A stretch of 13,757 bases of DNA from Planctomycetaceae bacterium (GTDB lineage Bacteria > Planctomycetota > Planctomycetia > Pirellulales > Pirellulaceae): contig PADE01000168.1 of NCBI GenBank assembly GCA_002702965.1, positions 25,062 to 38,818 on the forward strand, in the 5' to 3' direction. The stretch's first letter is position 1; each line of letters opens with the position of its first letter. The notes under the pieces are model-generated. The model worked only from the letters and a program-made list of their open reading frames with translations. It was not told the DNA's origin and did no database searches. Both the position numbers and the translations under genes were made by a program. This document shows positions 6,548 through 13,757 of this stretch, piece by piece.

Positions 6548-8785
6548 ATGGCCAGGTTCTTCTATTTGTGGGGCGCGATCGCCGTCGGGTTGTTTGTGGT
6601 CGGTTGTCAGCCGGATCAGCCGGGCGGACAGCAACCGGAGGGCGCTGCGGATCGCGCCGCGGTGAAGACAGCGCCCGAAGTGGCGCCGGCGGCGGAGGCC
6701 GCTGTAGACGCCGAGCGTGACGTGATCACCAATTCGATTGGGTTACAACTCATCGAGATTCCCGCGGGGACTTTTCAGATGGGTTCGTCCGATTCCGATG
6801 CGGACGCCCGGCAGGACGAAAAGCCCCGTCACGCGGTCCGGATTACCAAGTCGTTTCATATCGGGGTTTACGAAGTCACGCAGGCCCAATACGAGCAGGT
6901 CATTGGCAAACGAGAGAGTTTCTTTGCGCCCGACAGTGCCGGCGCGGATCGGGTTCAGGGAATGGACACGAGTCGTTTCCCGGCGGAGCAGGTTACCTGG
7001 GTCAAGGCGCGTCACTTTGTCCGGCGCCTCTCGGAGTTGCCGGCCGAACAGGAGGCCGGCAGGGCCTATCGTCTCCCGACCGAGGCGGAATGGGAATACG
7101 CTTGCCGGGCGGGGACGCAGACCGCGTTTTGGTCCGGAGACACGCTTTCGTCCAGTGAGGCCAACTTCAACGGAAACTACCCGTTTGGAGGTGCCGAGGC
7201 AGGTCCTTTCCTGAGTCGCACCACCGAAGTCGGCTCGTTTCCGCCCAACCCGTTCGGGCTGTACGACATGCACGGCAACGTCTGGGAGTGGTGTCAGGAT
7301 CGCTACGGTTTGCGGTACTACCAGGAGGCTTCCGCGGACGATCCGAAAGGGCCCCTGAGCGGGTCACGGCGGATCATTCGAGGGGGGGATTGGTACAGTG
7401 ATGGTCGCGATTGCCGCAGCGCGTTTCGCTATGCCGATCTCCCCGCCGGGACGTTTTACGCGATGGGCATTCGGGTCGTGATGGTCCCCGTCGGGGACCC
7501 CAGCCTGGCCGATCTCGATGCCGAGGAAGCGGATTCCGCCGAGGTGCGGACCCAGTTGGCCTCGGAATCCGCTCGAGTTGATGCGGGAGAAGGCTGGCCG
7601 CGGTGGCGAGGCCCGCGGGCCGACGGCACCTGGCAGGGGCCACAGCTGGGGGACGATTGGCCGGGTCAAACGCTCGCAATCTCCTGGCGACAGCCGTTGG
7701 GTGAAGGTTACGGCGGGGTGGCTGTGGCGGCCGGTCGCGTCTATGTCATGGACCGCTTGGTCGAACCGAACGAAGTGGAGCGGGTGCTCTGTTTTGAAGC
7801 GGCCACGGGCCGTCGGCTCTGGGAGCATCGCTACCCGGTCGAGTACGGTCAGCTCTCCTACGGCACCGGTCCGCGCACGACCCCTACGGTTGAGGGGGAC
7901 CACGTCTATACGTTGGGTGCGATGGGGCATGTCTGCTGTCTGGAATCGGAGTCGGGAAAACCGGTCTGGACCCACGATCTGGTGGCGGACCACGGGGCGC
8001 GGATTCCCGTTTGGGGACTGTCCGCTTCGCCGGTGGTCTACGACGATCTGGTGATCGTCCATCCGGGTTCCGAACCGGACGGTTGCCTGCTCGCGTTTCG
8101 CCGACAGGACGGGTCCAAAGTCTGGAATGCGCTCCCCGATGCGGCGGGGTACGCCACCCCGCTGGTGATTGAAAGTGGTGGCCGCCAACAGCTGGTTTGC
8201 TGGACACCCAGCCACGTGCGAAGTGTCGCGCCGGAGAGTGGAGAGCTACTCTGGAGCGTGCCCTTTGAGGTCAATTACGGGACGTCGATCGCGATGCCCA
8301 TTTTTCAGGAGGGGGTCGTGTTGGTCAGCGGGTACTATGACGGCAGTAAGGCCATTCGCTTGGGAGAGCAGGCGACCGATGCCGAAGTGATCTGGGAAGA
8401 TCGCCGCGATCTTCGTGGTTTGATGGCCCAGCCGCTGTACCGGGAGGGTCTTGGGTTCCTGCTCGACAAACGCCACGGATTGACATGTTTCGAACTCGCC
8501 ACTGGTCGCAAACTTTGGGATGACGAGAATCAGATGACTCCCAAAGGGCGCAATCCACAGGCCACCATGGTCTGGTTAGGAGATGGTGACAGGGCCATCA
8601 TCTTGAACTCGGACGGTGAGTTGATCGTGGCTCGTCTGAATAGGGAGGGATATCAAGAGCAGGGTCGCGCTAAGATCATCGGCGAAACCTGGGCCCACCC
8701 AGCCTACGCGGGACGGCATGTGTACGCGCGCAGCGACCAGGAACTGGTTTCGGTGCCGCTGGTACCGGCGGCCGAGGTCCGCTGA
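6548..8785 (+). CDS. Lipoprotein with FGE/sulfatase-modifying-factor-like domain fused to PQQ-like beta propeller
   Basis: 745 aa. The N-terminus MARFFYLWGAIAVGLFVVGC has a lipobox (VVGC) with Cys20 as the lipidated residue, followed by a Pro/Ala-rich linker, so it should be tethered to a membrane facing the periplasm. Residues about 62-306 are an FGE-sulfatase (SUMF1-like) domain: IPAGTFQMGS, RLPTEAEWEYACRAG (from 175), FGLYDMHGNVWEW (236-248), RGGDW (278-282) and GIRVV. The copper-binding Cys pair of true formylglycine-generating enzymes is absent after RGGDW; only Cys289 remains, at the place of the family's later Cys, so oxidase activity is unlikely. From about W349 (WPRWRGP) to the end is a PQQ-like/BamB-like propeller with repeats such as GRVYVMD, ATGRRLWEH and DHVYTLG. 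The role may be binding or scaffolding. No strong Shine-Dalgarno sequence precedes the ATG; the lipobox supports this start. Confidence 0.88.
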   Translation: MARFFYLWGAIAVGLFVVGCQPDQPGGQQPEGAADRAAVKTAPEVAPAAEAAVDAERDVITNSIGLQLIEIPAGTFQMGSSDSDADARQDEKPRHAVRITKSFHIGVYEVTQAQYEQVIGKRESFFAPDSAGADRVQGMDTSRFPAEQVTWVKARHFVRRLSELPAEQEAGRAYRLPTEAEWEYACRAGTQTAFWSGDTLSSSEANFNGNYPFGGAEAGPFLSRTTEVGSFPPNPFGLYDMHGNVWEWCQDRYGLRYYQEASADDPKGPLSGSRRIIRGGDWYSDGRDCRSAFRYADLPAGTFYAMGIRVVMVPVGDPSLADLDAEEADSAEVRTQLASESARVDAGEGWPRWRGPRADGTWQGPQLGDDWPGQTLAISWRQPLGEGYGGVAVAAGRVYVMDRLVEPNEVERVLCFEAATGRRLWEHRYPVEYGQLSYGTGPRTTPTVEGDHVYTLGAMGHVCCLESESGKPVWTHDLVADHGARIPVWGLSASPVVYDDLVIVHPGSEPDGCLLAFRRQDGSKVWNALPDAAGYATPLVIESGGRQQLVCWTPSHVRSVAPESGELLWSVPFEVNYGTSIAMPIFQEGVVLVSGYYDGSKAIRLGEQATDAEVIWEDRRDLRGLMAQPLYREGLGFLLDKRHGLTCFELATGRKLWDDENQMTPKGRNPQATMVWLGDGDRAIILNSDGELIVARLNREGYQEQGRAKIIGETWAHPAYAGRHVYARSDQELVSVPLVPAAEVR

Positions 8786-8801
8786 AGCCGTCGTAGACCA
8801 G

Positions 8802-8818
8802 CGCGTGCCAGGCACGCG
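8802..8818. terminator. Hairpin between convergent genes
   Basis: CGCGTGC (8802-8808), loop CAG, GCACGCG (8812-8818) is a perfect 7-bp stem in the 38-base gap between two convergent genes. It is well placed to act as a terminator for both. The nearest T-run on the + strand (8835-8839) lies inside the end of the opposing gene, and none follows on the - strand, so the intrinsic signal is incomplete. Confidence 0.45.
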
Positions 8819-8823
8819 GGTAC

Positions 8824-10107
8824 TTAGATCTCGATTTTTAATGGCGAGCGGGGATGGTTGGCATACGGCCAATCGGTTCCGCGGTAGGAGATGTTGAGTT
8901 CGGGTGTTTTCAGCGGTTTTCCGCCCGCAGCGACGCTCTGCATCACCCGATCGAGGATCCCCGTGGTAAGCAGCGTTCGTTCGGCCGGGTAGGCCGGTTG
9001 TCCTGTGTGGATCATGTGCGTGATGCCGCGCAGCAAGTACGCGAAGTGACTGAACGGTTGCACTTCCTGCAGCTTGAACCAGGTCGCGACCGGCTTTTCC
9101 TGCCCCTTGAGCTTCGCGGCGAAGGCAAATTGCCCAGCCAGTCCGTTAATCATGGCCACGGTGCTCTGCAGACCGTCACGACTGTCGATCAAGTAGAACG
9201 TGGGACGGGACAGATAGCCTCTTTGTTCAGCCTCGGTCAGTGTGTCCTTGATCGGACCCGGTTTGTAGGAGGGCAGCGTGTCGAGTGCTGCCTGCAACAG
9301 TTTGCGCGACCAGCGCCCGTCGGCTTCGGCTTGCCAGATCGCGTCCCCCTGGACCGCCTGGACACTGCGGGTGCCGGTTTCACCGCCGCGCCGCCGTTCA
9401 ATCATGCATTGGTGGGTTTCCAAGGCATGGAATCCGTACGATTCCAGACCACCATAACCAATGGTCAGTGCTGATTCGATTTCGCTGTTCGCCGGCAATT
9501 CCAACCCGGGCAGTCGCCAGGCAACAGGGAGCGAGGAACCGGCCATTAACGGGAATCCCAGCTGCCGGGCCGTATCCACCATGTACCGCCCGTCGCGCCA
9601 TCGGTACGAAAAGTGTTTGTCATTGAAGATCGGAGCCACCTGGCCGACACGTTCCATCGCGGAGACGATCTGTTCGAAGAACCGCAGCCGTGGATACTGG
9701 ACCTGGCGGGTCCGGGCGGTGTGGGGGTAGCGCCCGTGTTCCCCGATACTCAACACGCCGCGAACCTGGAGTTGATCCGTTCCCAGGGTGAGCGCTTCGT
9801 CGATCGTTGGGGTCAAACGGAAGCCATGTTTTTTTGCCAGCCCCCGGCTCAGGTCCCCCTCGGGGACCTGGTCGGTGTACAGGGAGACCAGTTTGAGGTT
9901 GGGACCAGGTCCCCCATCCTGCTGCCACCCCTCCAAGATTTTCCCGACGATCACATCGGCGTGTGAGTTGGTGCGGTATTCGGTGACGACGGCGGTCACC
10001 GGGAGCGGATCGTCCGCGGCCGCCACCAGCGGTGCCGCCCAGGGAGCCAGCGTCGCCGTGGAACAGGTTGCCAGCCAGTCACGTCTGGAAATCGCACTAT
10101 GGATCAT
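8824..10107 (-). CDS. Tat-exported conserved protein of unknown function
   Basis: 427 aa. A twin-arginine motif SRRDWL at residues 7-12, an Ala-rich segment and likely cleavage near residue 30 (LVAA|ADD) point to export in folded form by the Tat pathway. The mature part starts with a Rossmann-like beta-alpha unit (VTAVVTEY, then SHADVIVGKILEG, 48-60), reminiscent of planctomycete oxidoreductase-like exported proteins, but without a clear GxGxxG nucleotide motif. Distinct motifs are IGEHGRYP (121-128), FNDKH (161-165), SSLPVAWR (191-198), GYGGLESYGFHALE (217-230) and CMIERRRGGETG (234-245). I recall similar uncharacterised proteins from planctomycetes; the His/Glu/Asp-rich motifs could form a metal or active site. 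Only a weak ribosome site (GGAA) precedes the ATG. It is divergent from the exosortase-like gene. Confidence 0.82.
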   Translation of the reverse strand: MIHSAISRRDWLATCSTATLAPWAAPLVAAADDPLPVTAVVTEYRTNSHADVIVGKILEGWQQDGGPGPNLKLVSLYTDQVPEGDLSRGLAKKHGFRLTPTIDEALTLGTDQLQVRGVLSIGEHGRYPHTARTRQVQYPRLRFFEQIVSAMERVGQVAPIFNDKHFSYRWRDGRYMVDTARQLGFPLMAGSSLPVAWRLPGLELPANSEIESALTIGYGGLESYGFHALETHQCMIERRRGGETGTRSVQAVQGDAIWQAEADGRWSRKLLQAALDTLPSYKPGPIKDTLTEAEQRGYLSRPTFYLIDSRDGLQSTVAMINGLAGQFAFAAKLKGQEKPVATWFKLQEVQPFSHFAYLLRGITHMIHTGQPAYPAERTLLTTGILDRVMQSVAAGGKPLKTPELNISYRGTDWPYANHPRSPLKIEI

Positions 10108-10409
10108 CGGTTCCAGCCTTGTGGATTACGGGCCTGAATTTCGTATCTTGCTTTAGATTTCCTAACGCTTGTGATCGGGCTTGACAAGCGGTGGGCGATG
10201 GTGGCCGGGGGTGCTCACCTTCGGTTTGGCTGTCCCGATGTGCGACTTTGCTGACCGTGGGTCGGTCTGTCCGGTCGATTGCCGACGAGCATGCCAGGTG
10301 GTAATGTTGAACGCTTGCGCGGCCCGGACCCCTTGCCCAGCGGTTGACCCGCGATTCGTTTCCGGGCGTTACTCCGCCTCGATCCCGCCTGCTCGCCGAT
10401 GTGCTTGCC
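10108..10409. other. Divergent intergenic region without a gene
   Basis: This 302-base spacer separates the Tat-exported protein gene (-) and the FHA-exosortase gene (+). It contains a 25-bp dyad at 10166-10190 and a possible - strand promoter overlapping it. The + strand carries a consensus TTGACA at 10181-10186, but no -10 hexamer lies 16-18 bp downstream. The frame of the downstream gene stays open back to a TTG at 10344, but that added stretch has a less GC-biased third codon position than the gene body, so I treat it as non-coding. Confidence 0.55.
10166..10190. promoter_or_regulatory. 25-bp dyad, possible operator
   Basis: CGCTTGT (10166-10172) and ACAAGCG (10184-10190) are perfect 7-bp arms with an 11-bp centre. 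The arm length and overall size suit a dimeric helix-turn-helix regulator. It overlaps a possible - strand promoter, TTGTCA (10187-10182), 17 bp, TAGGAA (10164-10159), about 50 bp before the Tat protein's ATG. The -35 matches 5 of 6 consensus bases and the -10 only 3 of 6. No regulator gene is in the window. Confidence 0.35.
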
Positions 10410-13163
10410 ATGTTCTGGTGCGACCAGCGATTGCAACTGACGATTGACGGGCCAGCTGGCAGTCGCAGTCTGGTCATCCCTCGCCCCTTCGCGCGGATCG
10501 GATCAGAGGAGTCTGCCGAACTGGTCTTTCCACCGGAGGAAACCGGCGGGCGATCGTGGTATGTGCATGCGACTCCCGACGGGGTTTACAGTCTGGAATT
10601 GGGGCATCGCGACAAGGAGCCTCGACGGCGGGGAAGATGGGTGGCCCCCACCGAAGCAATGCAACTGGGCGATCACGCGCTGTATGTCAAAGCGGTTTCC
10701 GGGAACGCGGCTCGTGGTAAACCGGCGGCTGGAACCGCGGAGCCGGTCAGCGACGAGGTGGCAGCTGACGGCAAACCGGTGATCGAGTTTGTTTCGGACT
10801 CACACCCCCCACGCCGTCGGCAACTCGGTCGGTTGACGATTGTGGGGCGCGAACGTCCCAGCCATTTGCGCATCGACGACGCAGAGTTGGCGGCGACGCA
10901 TTGCGTGTTGTACTGGTCTGCCGGTTGTTTGTGGGTCATCGACTTGCTGAGCGAGCGGGGAACATGGCGAGATGGGGTACGCTGTGAGGTTACTTCGCTG
11001 GCGCGCGGAGAGTCGATCCGCATCGGCCAGACACGACTCACGCTGCTTGGATCGTTGCCGCGGGACGGCGATCGAGATCATGGGGAAACGACCGAGACGG
11101 CGGATGACTCGGACGATCAGCGACACCCTCCACAGTCCGTCTCGCGGAAACGAAAAACGGATGAGTTGCAGATCAAGCGTGAGCAGCATTGGTTGCGAAA
11201 AATGCGTTCCCGGGACGAACGGCTGCAGGCCAAACAGCAACAACGGGCTGCCACATGGAACGCCACCCGCGCCGAGCAGGCTCGGGAGTTGGCCGACCGC
11301 GGCCGCGAACTCGACGCCCGCGAGGCGGAGCTGCGCAAGCGGGAACAGACACAACAGCGGGGAGCTGCGAGGGACCCCGATGTGGCGCGCCAAGGCGGCG
11401 AGTCGGGCGCGCCGCAGGTCACCTCGAGCGACGGCCGGGAACTGCGCGTGAACGAATTGCAAGCCTGGCGGCTGGGGCGGATGGTGCCGCGGTCCGTTTC
11501 GGCGCCCGCGGGTGACGCCGCGGCGAGCTCCCATCCGCCGCCGGGGACTGGTCGGTCAACCCTGACCACTCGGTCGCCACCGGCCGCAAAACGGGTGCCG
11601 AGGAGGTGGGCGTTGGGGCGAGCGTCGGGTGCGCTGGCTTGCATGATGGTGGCGACCGGGCCCCTGTTGGCACAGCACGCCGAGGCGTTGTGGCAGCGGC
11701 CTGAGTTCCGGCTTTTCCCGTTGTCGCTTGCGCTGGCAGGCGTACTGCTGTGGTTGCGGCGGCCTGCCCGGGGTTCTCCCGCAGTCGCGCTGCGATCCCG
11801 GTTGGAGACGCCGCTGGGACTCTGTTCGCTGCTGGTGCTGGCGGTCGCGGTGGGGATGCCTTCACCCCACCTGGCAGCCGCGGCCAGCCTGGGAACCACA
11901 GGCGTTCTGCTGTTGCACTTGGCCGGTCGCGCGGCGCTGACGAATTTGACCCTTCCTTGGGGGCTGATGTGGATTGTGGTTCCGCTGCCGCTCGGTTGGG
12001 ACATGTTCCTACAGACCCGGTTCGAAGCGATTGTGAACGTCTGGTCGGGTCAGCTGCTGCGGGTGTGGGGACAGGTGTCGTCGGCGCACCGGGGACAGGC
12101 GCTGCTCGAAACGGCTTGTAGCGGTTGGACGGCACCGGTGGTTACGATCGCGGCGGGTGTCTTTCTGGTACTGCGAAAGCACCGTCCCTGGCCGTCGGTG
12201 CTGGTGCTGATGGCGTTGGTTCCCACTTTCGCGTTACTGGTCAGCTCACTGGTCGTGCTGGTCGCTCGGCTGGGGTACGCAGATCCGTGGCGCCATGCGC
12301 CGTTGGTGCTAATCGGCTGTCTGGTCGCGTGGTTCAGCATCGATGCGGTTGGGGCCGCGGCGATGCGGCGGCGCAGACGGCGCCGGGTAACTCGGCGGGC
12401 GCCGCCCCAAGCGGGCCCGGCGGGACACATTCAGAACGGTCGGGCGCGAGCGTCTTCTGGCAGGGTCGCTTGGCACTGGTGGCTGACCGCGCCGGGGCTG
12501 GTGATGCTGGCGCTGTTCCAGTCACTATTGTGGTGGAGCCCGGATCGGCTCCTGGCTCGGGACCCACTCCGCCGCGTGAGCGTCTTTCCTCGGGACGTGT
12601 GGGCAGAGGGACCCTTGCCCGCCGTCGAGCGCGACGGTCAGACGATTGAAGTTGTCAAGGCGGGTCCTCTCCCCGGCGGACCGCGGTCGGAATGGGGATA
12701 CCGGTGGCAGCTACAGAGCCCGCAGCGGGAGATGGCGCTCGTCATCGATCTGCCCGTCGCGGGTTGGCAGCCGCCCCCCCCATCAAAGCGCGCGGTGGGG
12801 TGGTTCGATGTGCCGCCGCGGCGGTGGTTCTCGGTCGACACCTCGGCGTCGGGAGGCCCGGTTTTGGCCTCCGCCTGTCGACGCCCCACCGGCGGCGATT
12901 ATTTCTACTTGTTTTTTACGGTAGTCGACGAACGGGGCGGTGCACTGCATCCCTTTACTGGGGAACTGGGCACGTGGCAGTCGCAGCTCGCGCAGGCGGT
13001 CAACCTCAGCCTGTTTGCGCGGGTCGTCGGATGGCCGGCTGCCGGTTGTCGGTTGCGGCTGGAATTTGCGTCTTCACGTGAACTCACCGCGGCGGACCGG
13101 CGACGCATCGCGCAGGACTTCCGACAGTACGTGACCTGGTTGCAGCAGACGCTACGGCGCTGA
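10410..13163 (+). CDS. FHA-domain / coiled-coil / exosortase-like membrane protein fusion
   Basis: 917 aa from the ATG at 10410; a TTG at 10344 would add 22 residues, and neither start has a clear ribosome site. Residues about 5-95 are a degenerate FHA-like domain. Residues about 123-222 are a clearer FHA domain (GR 146-147, S151, TH 163-164, SERGT 181-185 in place of STNGT), a fold that binds phosphothreonine. About 248-322 is a charged Arg/Gln/Glu-rich coiled coil. About 403-650 is a polytopic domain like planctomycete exosortases: HAEALWQRPEF, PLPLGWDMFLQT, and ETACSGW with Cys570 as the catalytic-type cysteine; His629 follows in WRHAP. The usual Arg is not at its expected place. An Arg-rich loop and one more membrane helix (about 688-708) lead to a C-terminal domain (AGW 784-786). 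Exosortases cut and transfer C-terminally anchored PEP-CTERM proteins; activity here is unproven. Confidence 0.82.
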   Translation: MFWCDQRLQLTIDGPAGSRSLVIPRPFARIGSEESAELVFPPEETGGRSWYVHATPDGVYSLELGHRDKEPRRRGRWVAPTEAMQLGDHALYVKAVSGNAARGKPAAGTAEPVSDEVAADGKPVIEFVSDSHPPRRRQLGRLTIVGRERPSHLRIDDAELAATHCVLYWSAGCLWVIDLLSERGTWRDGVRCEVTSLARGESIRIGQTRLTLLGSLPRDGDRDHGETTETADDSDDQRHPPQSVSRKRKTDELQIKREQHWLRKMRSRDERLQAKQQQRAATWNATRAEQARELADRGRELDAREAELRKREQTQQRGAARDPDVARQGGESGAPQVTSSDGRELRVNELQAWRLGRMVPRSVSAPAGDAAASSHPPPGTGRSTLTTRSPPAAKRVPRRWALGRASGALACMMVATGPLLAQHAEALWQRPEFRLFPLSLALAGVLLWLRRPARGSPAVALRSRLETPLGLCSLLVLAVAVGMPSPHLAAAASLGTTGVLLLHLAGRAALTNLTLPWGLMWIVVPLPLGWDMFLQTRFEAIVNVWSGQLLRVWGQVSSAHRGQALLETACSGWTAPVVTIAAGVFLVLRKHRPWPSVLVLMALVPTFALLVSSLVVLVARLGYADPWRHAPLVLIGCLVAWFSIDAVGAAAMRRRRRRRVTRRAPPQAGPAGHIQNGRARASSGRVAWHWWLTAPGLVMLALFQSLLWWSPDRLLARDPLRRVSVFPRDVWAEGPLPAVERDGQTIEVVKAGPLPGGPRSEWGYRWQLQSPQREMALVIDLPVAGWQPPPPSKRAVGWFDVPPRRWFSVDTSASGGPVLASACRRPTGGDYFYLFFTVVDERGGALHPFTGELGTWQSQLAQAVNLSLFARVVGWPAAGCRLRLEFASSRELTAADRRRIAQDFRQYVTWLQQTLRR

Positions 13164-13670
13164 ACGGGATGGTCGTGACCGGCTGGCGATCGGCGAACCC
13201 GAGGAACAGCGTAACGCCGAGCCGAGGGTGGCCGTGTCGTTGACCCGATCGATGGTGATCAGAACGCAGCGGCGCCGGGCGATGCGATCCGCATGGGACC
13301 GGTCACGAGGACCCAATCAGACGGCACCGCCTCGGGCATTGAGTAGCGGAAACGCTCCAGCGCCGACGCTGGTGAACGAACCCGCGCGTCGCGGCTATCC
13401 GCTGCGATTCGTGGTCAATCCGGTCCCCTGCGATAGGATTCCTGCGTAAAAGAACATCGGAGACCTGAGCACCACCACCTCTTCGACCGGTACCAGAAAG
13501 TCGATGGCGGGACCCTCCGACCCGCAGTGACCGTGTTGCGGGTCGGAGGCTGCCAGCTCGACGCCACCAATTGACTGCCGCATCTTGAAACGTATTCACG
13601 CATTGGGTAACCTTCCCAATCCCTTGAACGTCTTGGACTTGGCGAATTTCTCGGGGTTTTCGAGTGTTTT
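13164..13670. other. Intergenic region without a convincing gene
   Basis: This 507-base stretch between the exosortase-like gene and the tRNA has only short open frames on both strands, without ribosome sites or recognisable protein motifs. It contains a strong 13-bp hairpin (13514-13549) and a small one, ATTGGG-N7-CCCAAT, at 13602-13620. The last 50 bases before the tRNA are more AT-rich and include TTGAAC (13624-13629) and TTGGAC (13633-13638), possible -35 elements of the tRNA promoter, but no convincing -10 follows either. Confidence 0.5.
13514..13549. other. Strong 13-bp perfect hairpin
   Basis: CCTCCGACCCGCA (13514-13526) and TGCGGGTCGGAGG (13537-13549) are perfect arms around a 10-nt loop. 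It lies 350 bases past the end of the exosortase-like gene and about 120 bases before the tRNA. No T-run follows on either strand. It could be a U-less terminator, part of an untranslated or non-coding RNA, or a remnant of a mobile element. Confidence 0.6.
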
Positions 13671-13755
13671 GCGGATGTGGCGGAATTGGCAGACGCGCTG
13701 GGTTCAGGACCCAGTTCTCGTTAAGAGAGTGGAGGTTCGAATCCTCTCATCCGCA
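13671..13755 (+). tRNA. tRNA-Leu (anticodon CAG)
   Basis: An 85-nt class II tRNA. The acceptor arms GCGGATG (13671-13677) and CATCCGC (13748-13754) pair perfectly, with discriminator A13755. The anticodon stem CTGGG/CCCAG (13698-13702 and 13710-13714) encloses the loop TTCAGGA, with anticodon CAG at 13705-13707, reading CUG leucine codons. A long variable arm (about 13715-13730) with a TCTC/GAGA stem and a T arm with loop TTCGAAT follow. The CCA end is not encoded (CT follows the discriminator), so it must be added after transcription. Confidence 0.97.
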
Positions 13756-13757
13756 CT

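Noticed and set aside
7364..8215. 283-codon - strand frame opposite the PQQ-like propeller
   Set aside because: The + strand carries clear propeller repeats; the antisense frame has no domain and unusual composition.
10344..10409. TTG start at 10344 for the exosortase-like gene
   Set aside because: It has no clear ribosome site, the added 22 codons have a weaker GC bias at the third position, and the first domain begins just after the ATG at 10410. It cannot be fully excluded.
10800..12004. Overlapping - strand open frames opposite the FHA-exosortase gene
   Set aside because: They are Arg/Ser/Pro-rich with no recognisable domain, while the + strand frame reads FHA and exosortase motifs throughout.
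13228..13599. Short open frames before the tRNA on both strands
   Set aside because: They lack ribosome sites and protein-like motifs, and the - strand one runs through the 13-bp hairpin.

Overview
The window looks like a GC-rich planctomycete chromosome, most likely of the Pirellula/Rhodopirellula type. The basis is the gene content: a PQQ-type dehydrogenase with several haem-binding cytochrome c modules, a lipoprotein fusing a sulfatase-modifying-factor-like domain to a PQQ-like propeller, a Tat-exported protein family I associate with planctomycetes, and an exosortase of the planctomycete kind. Taxonomy is inferred from these families, not from a marker gene.

Layout. At the left edge is the N-terminal part of a carbon-nitrogen hydrolase (- strand, cut by the window). 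A 368-base divergent intergenic region follows and holds three perfect 28-bp tandem repeats. Two + strand genes come next: a membrane-anchored DUF3500 protein and an unrecognised secreted protein. Convergent to them is a large - strand sugar-dehydrogenase/multi-haem cytochrome fusion (986 aa). Divergent from that gene, across a hairpin-rich spacer, is the + strand lipoprotein with an FGE-like domain and a PQQ-like propeller (745 aa). It converges on a - strand Tat-exported protein. Divergent again is a + strand protein of about 917 aa with two FHA-like domains, a coiled coil, an exosortase-like membrane domain and a C-terminal domain. A 507-base stretch without a convincing gene ends at a tRNA-Leu(CAG).

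Most encoded proteins are predicted to act outside the cytoplasm or in the membrane: four carry a signal peptide, lipobox or Tat signal, one has an N-terminal anchor and one is polytopic. Gene directions alternate, so no long operon is visible; at most the DUF3500 gene and its downstream neighbour (71-base gap) are co-transcribed. The cytochrome fusion and the propeller lipoprotein fit periplasmic oxidation chemistry, but nothing shows that they share a pathway.

The most unusual item is the fusion of phosphothreonine-reading FHA modules to an exosortase-like membrane domain. This domain keeps the catalytic-type Cys and a plausible His, but the usual Arg position appears to be hydrophobic. It is either a divergent, phospho-regulated exosortase or a pseudo-enzyme.
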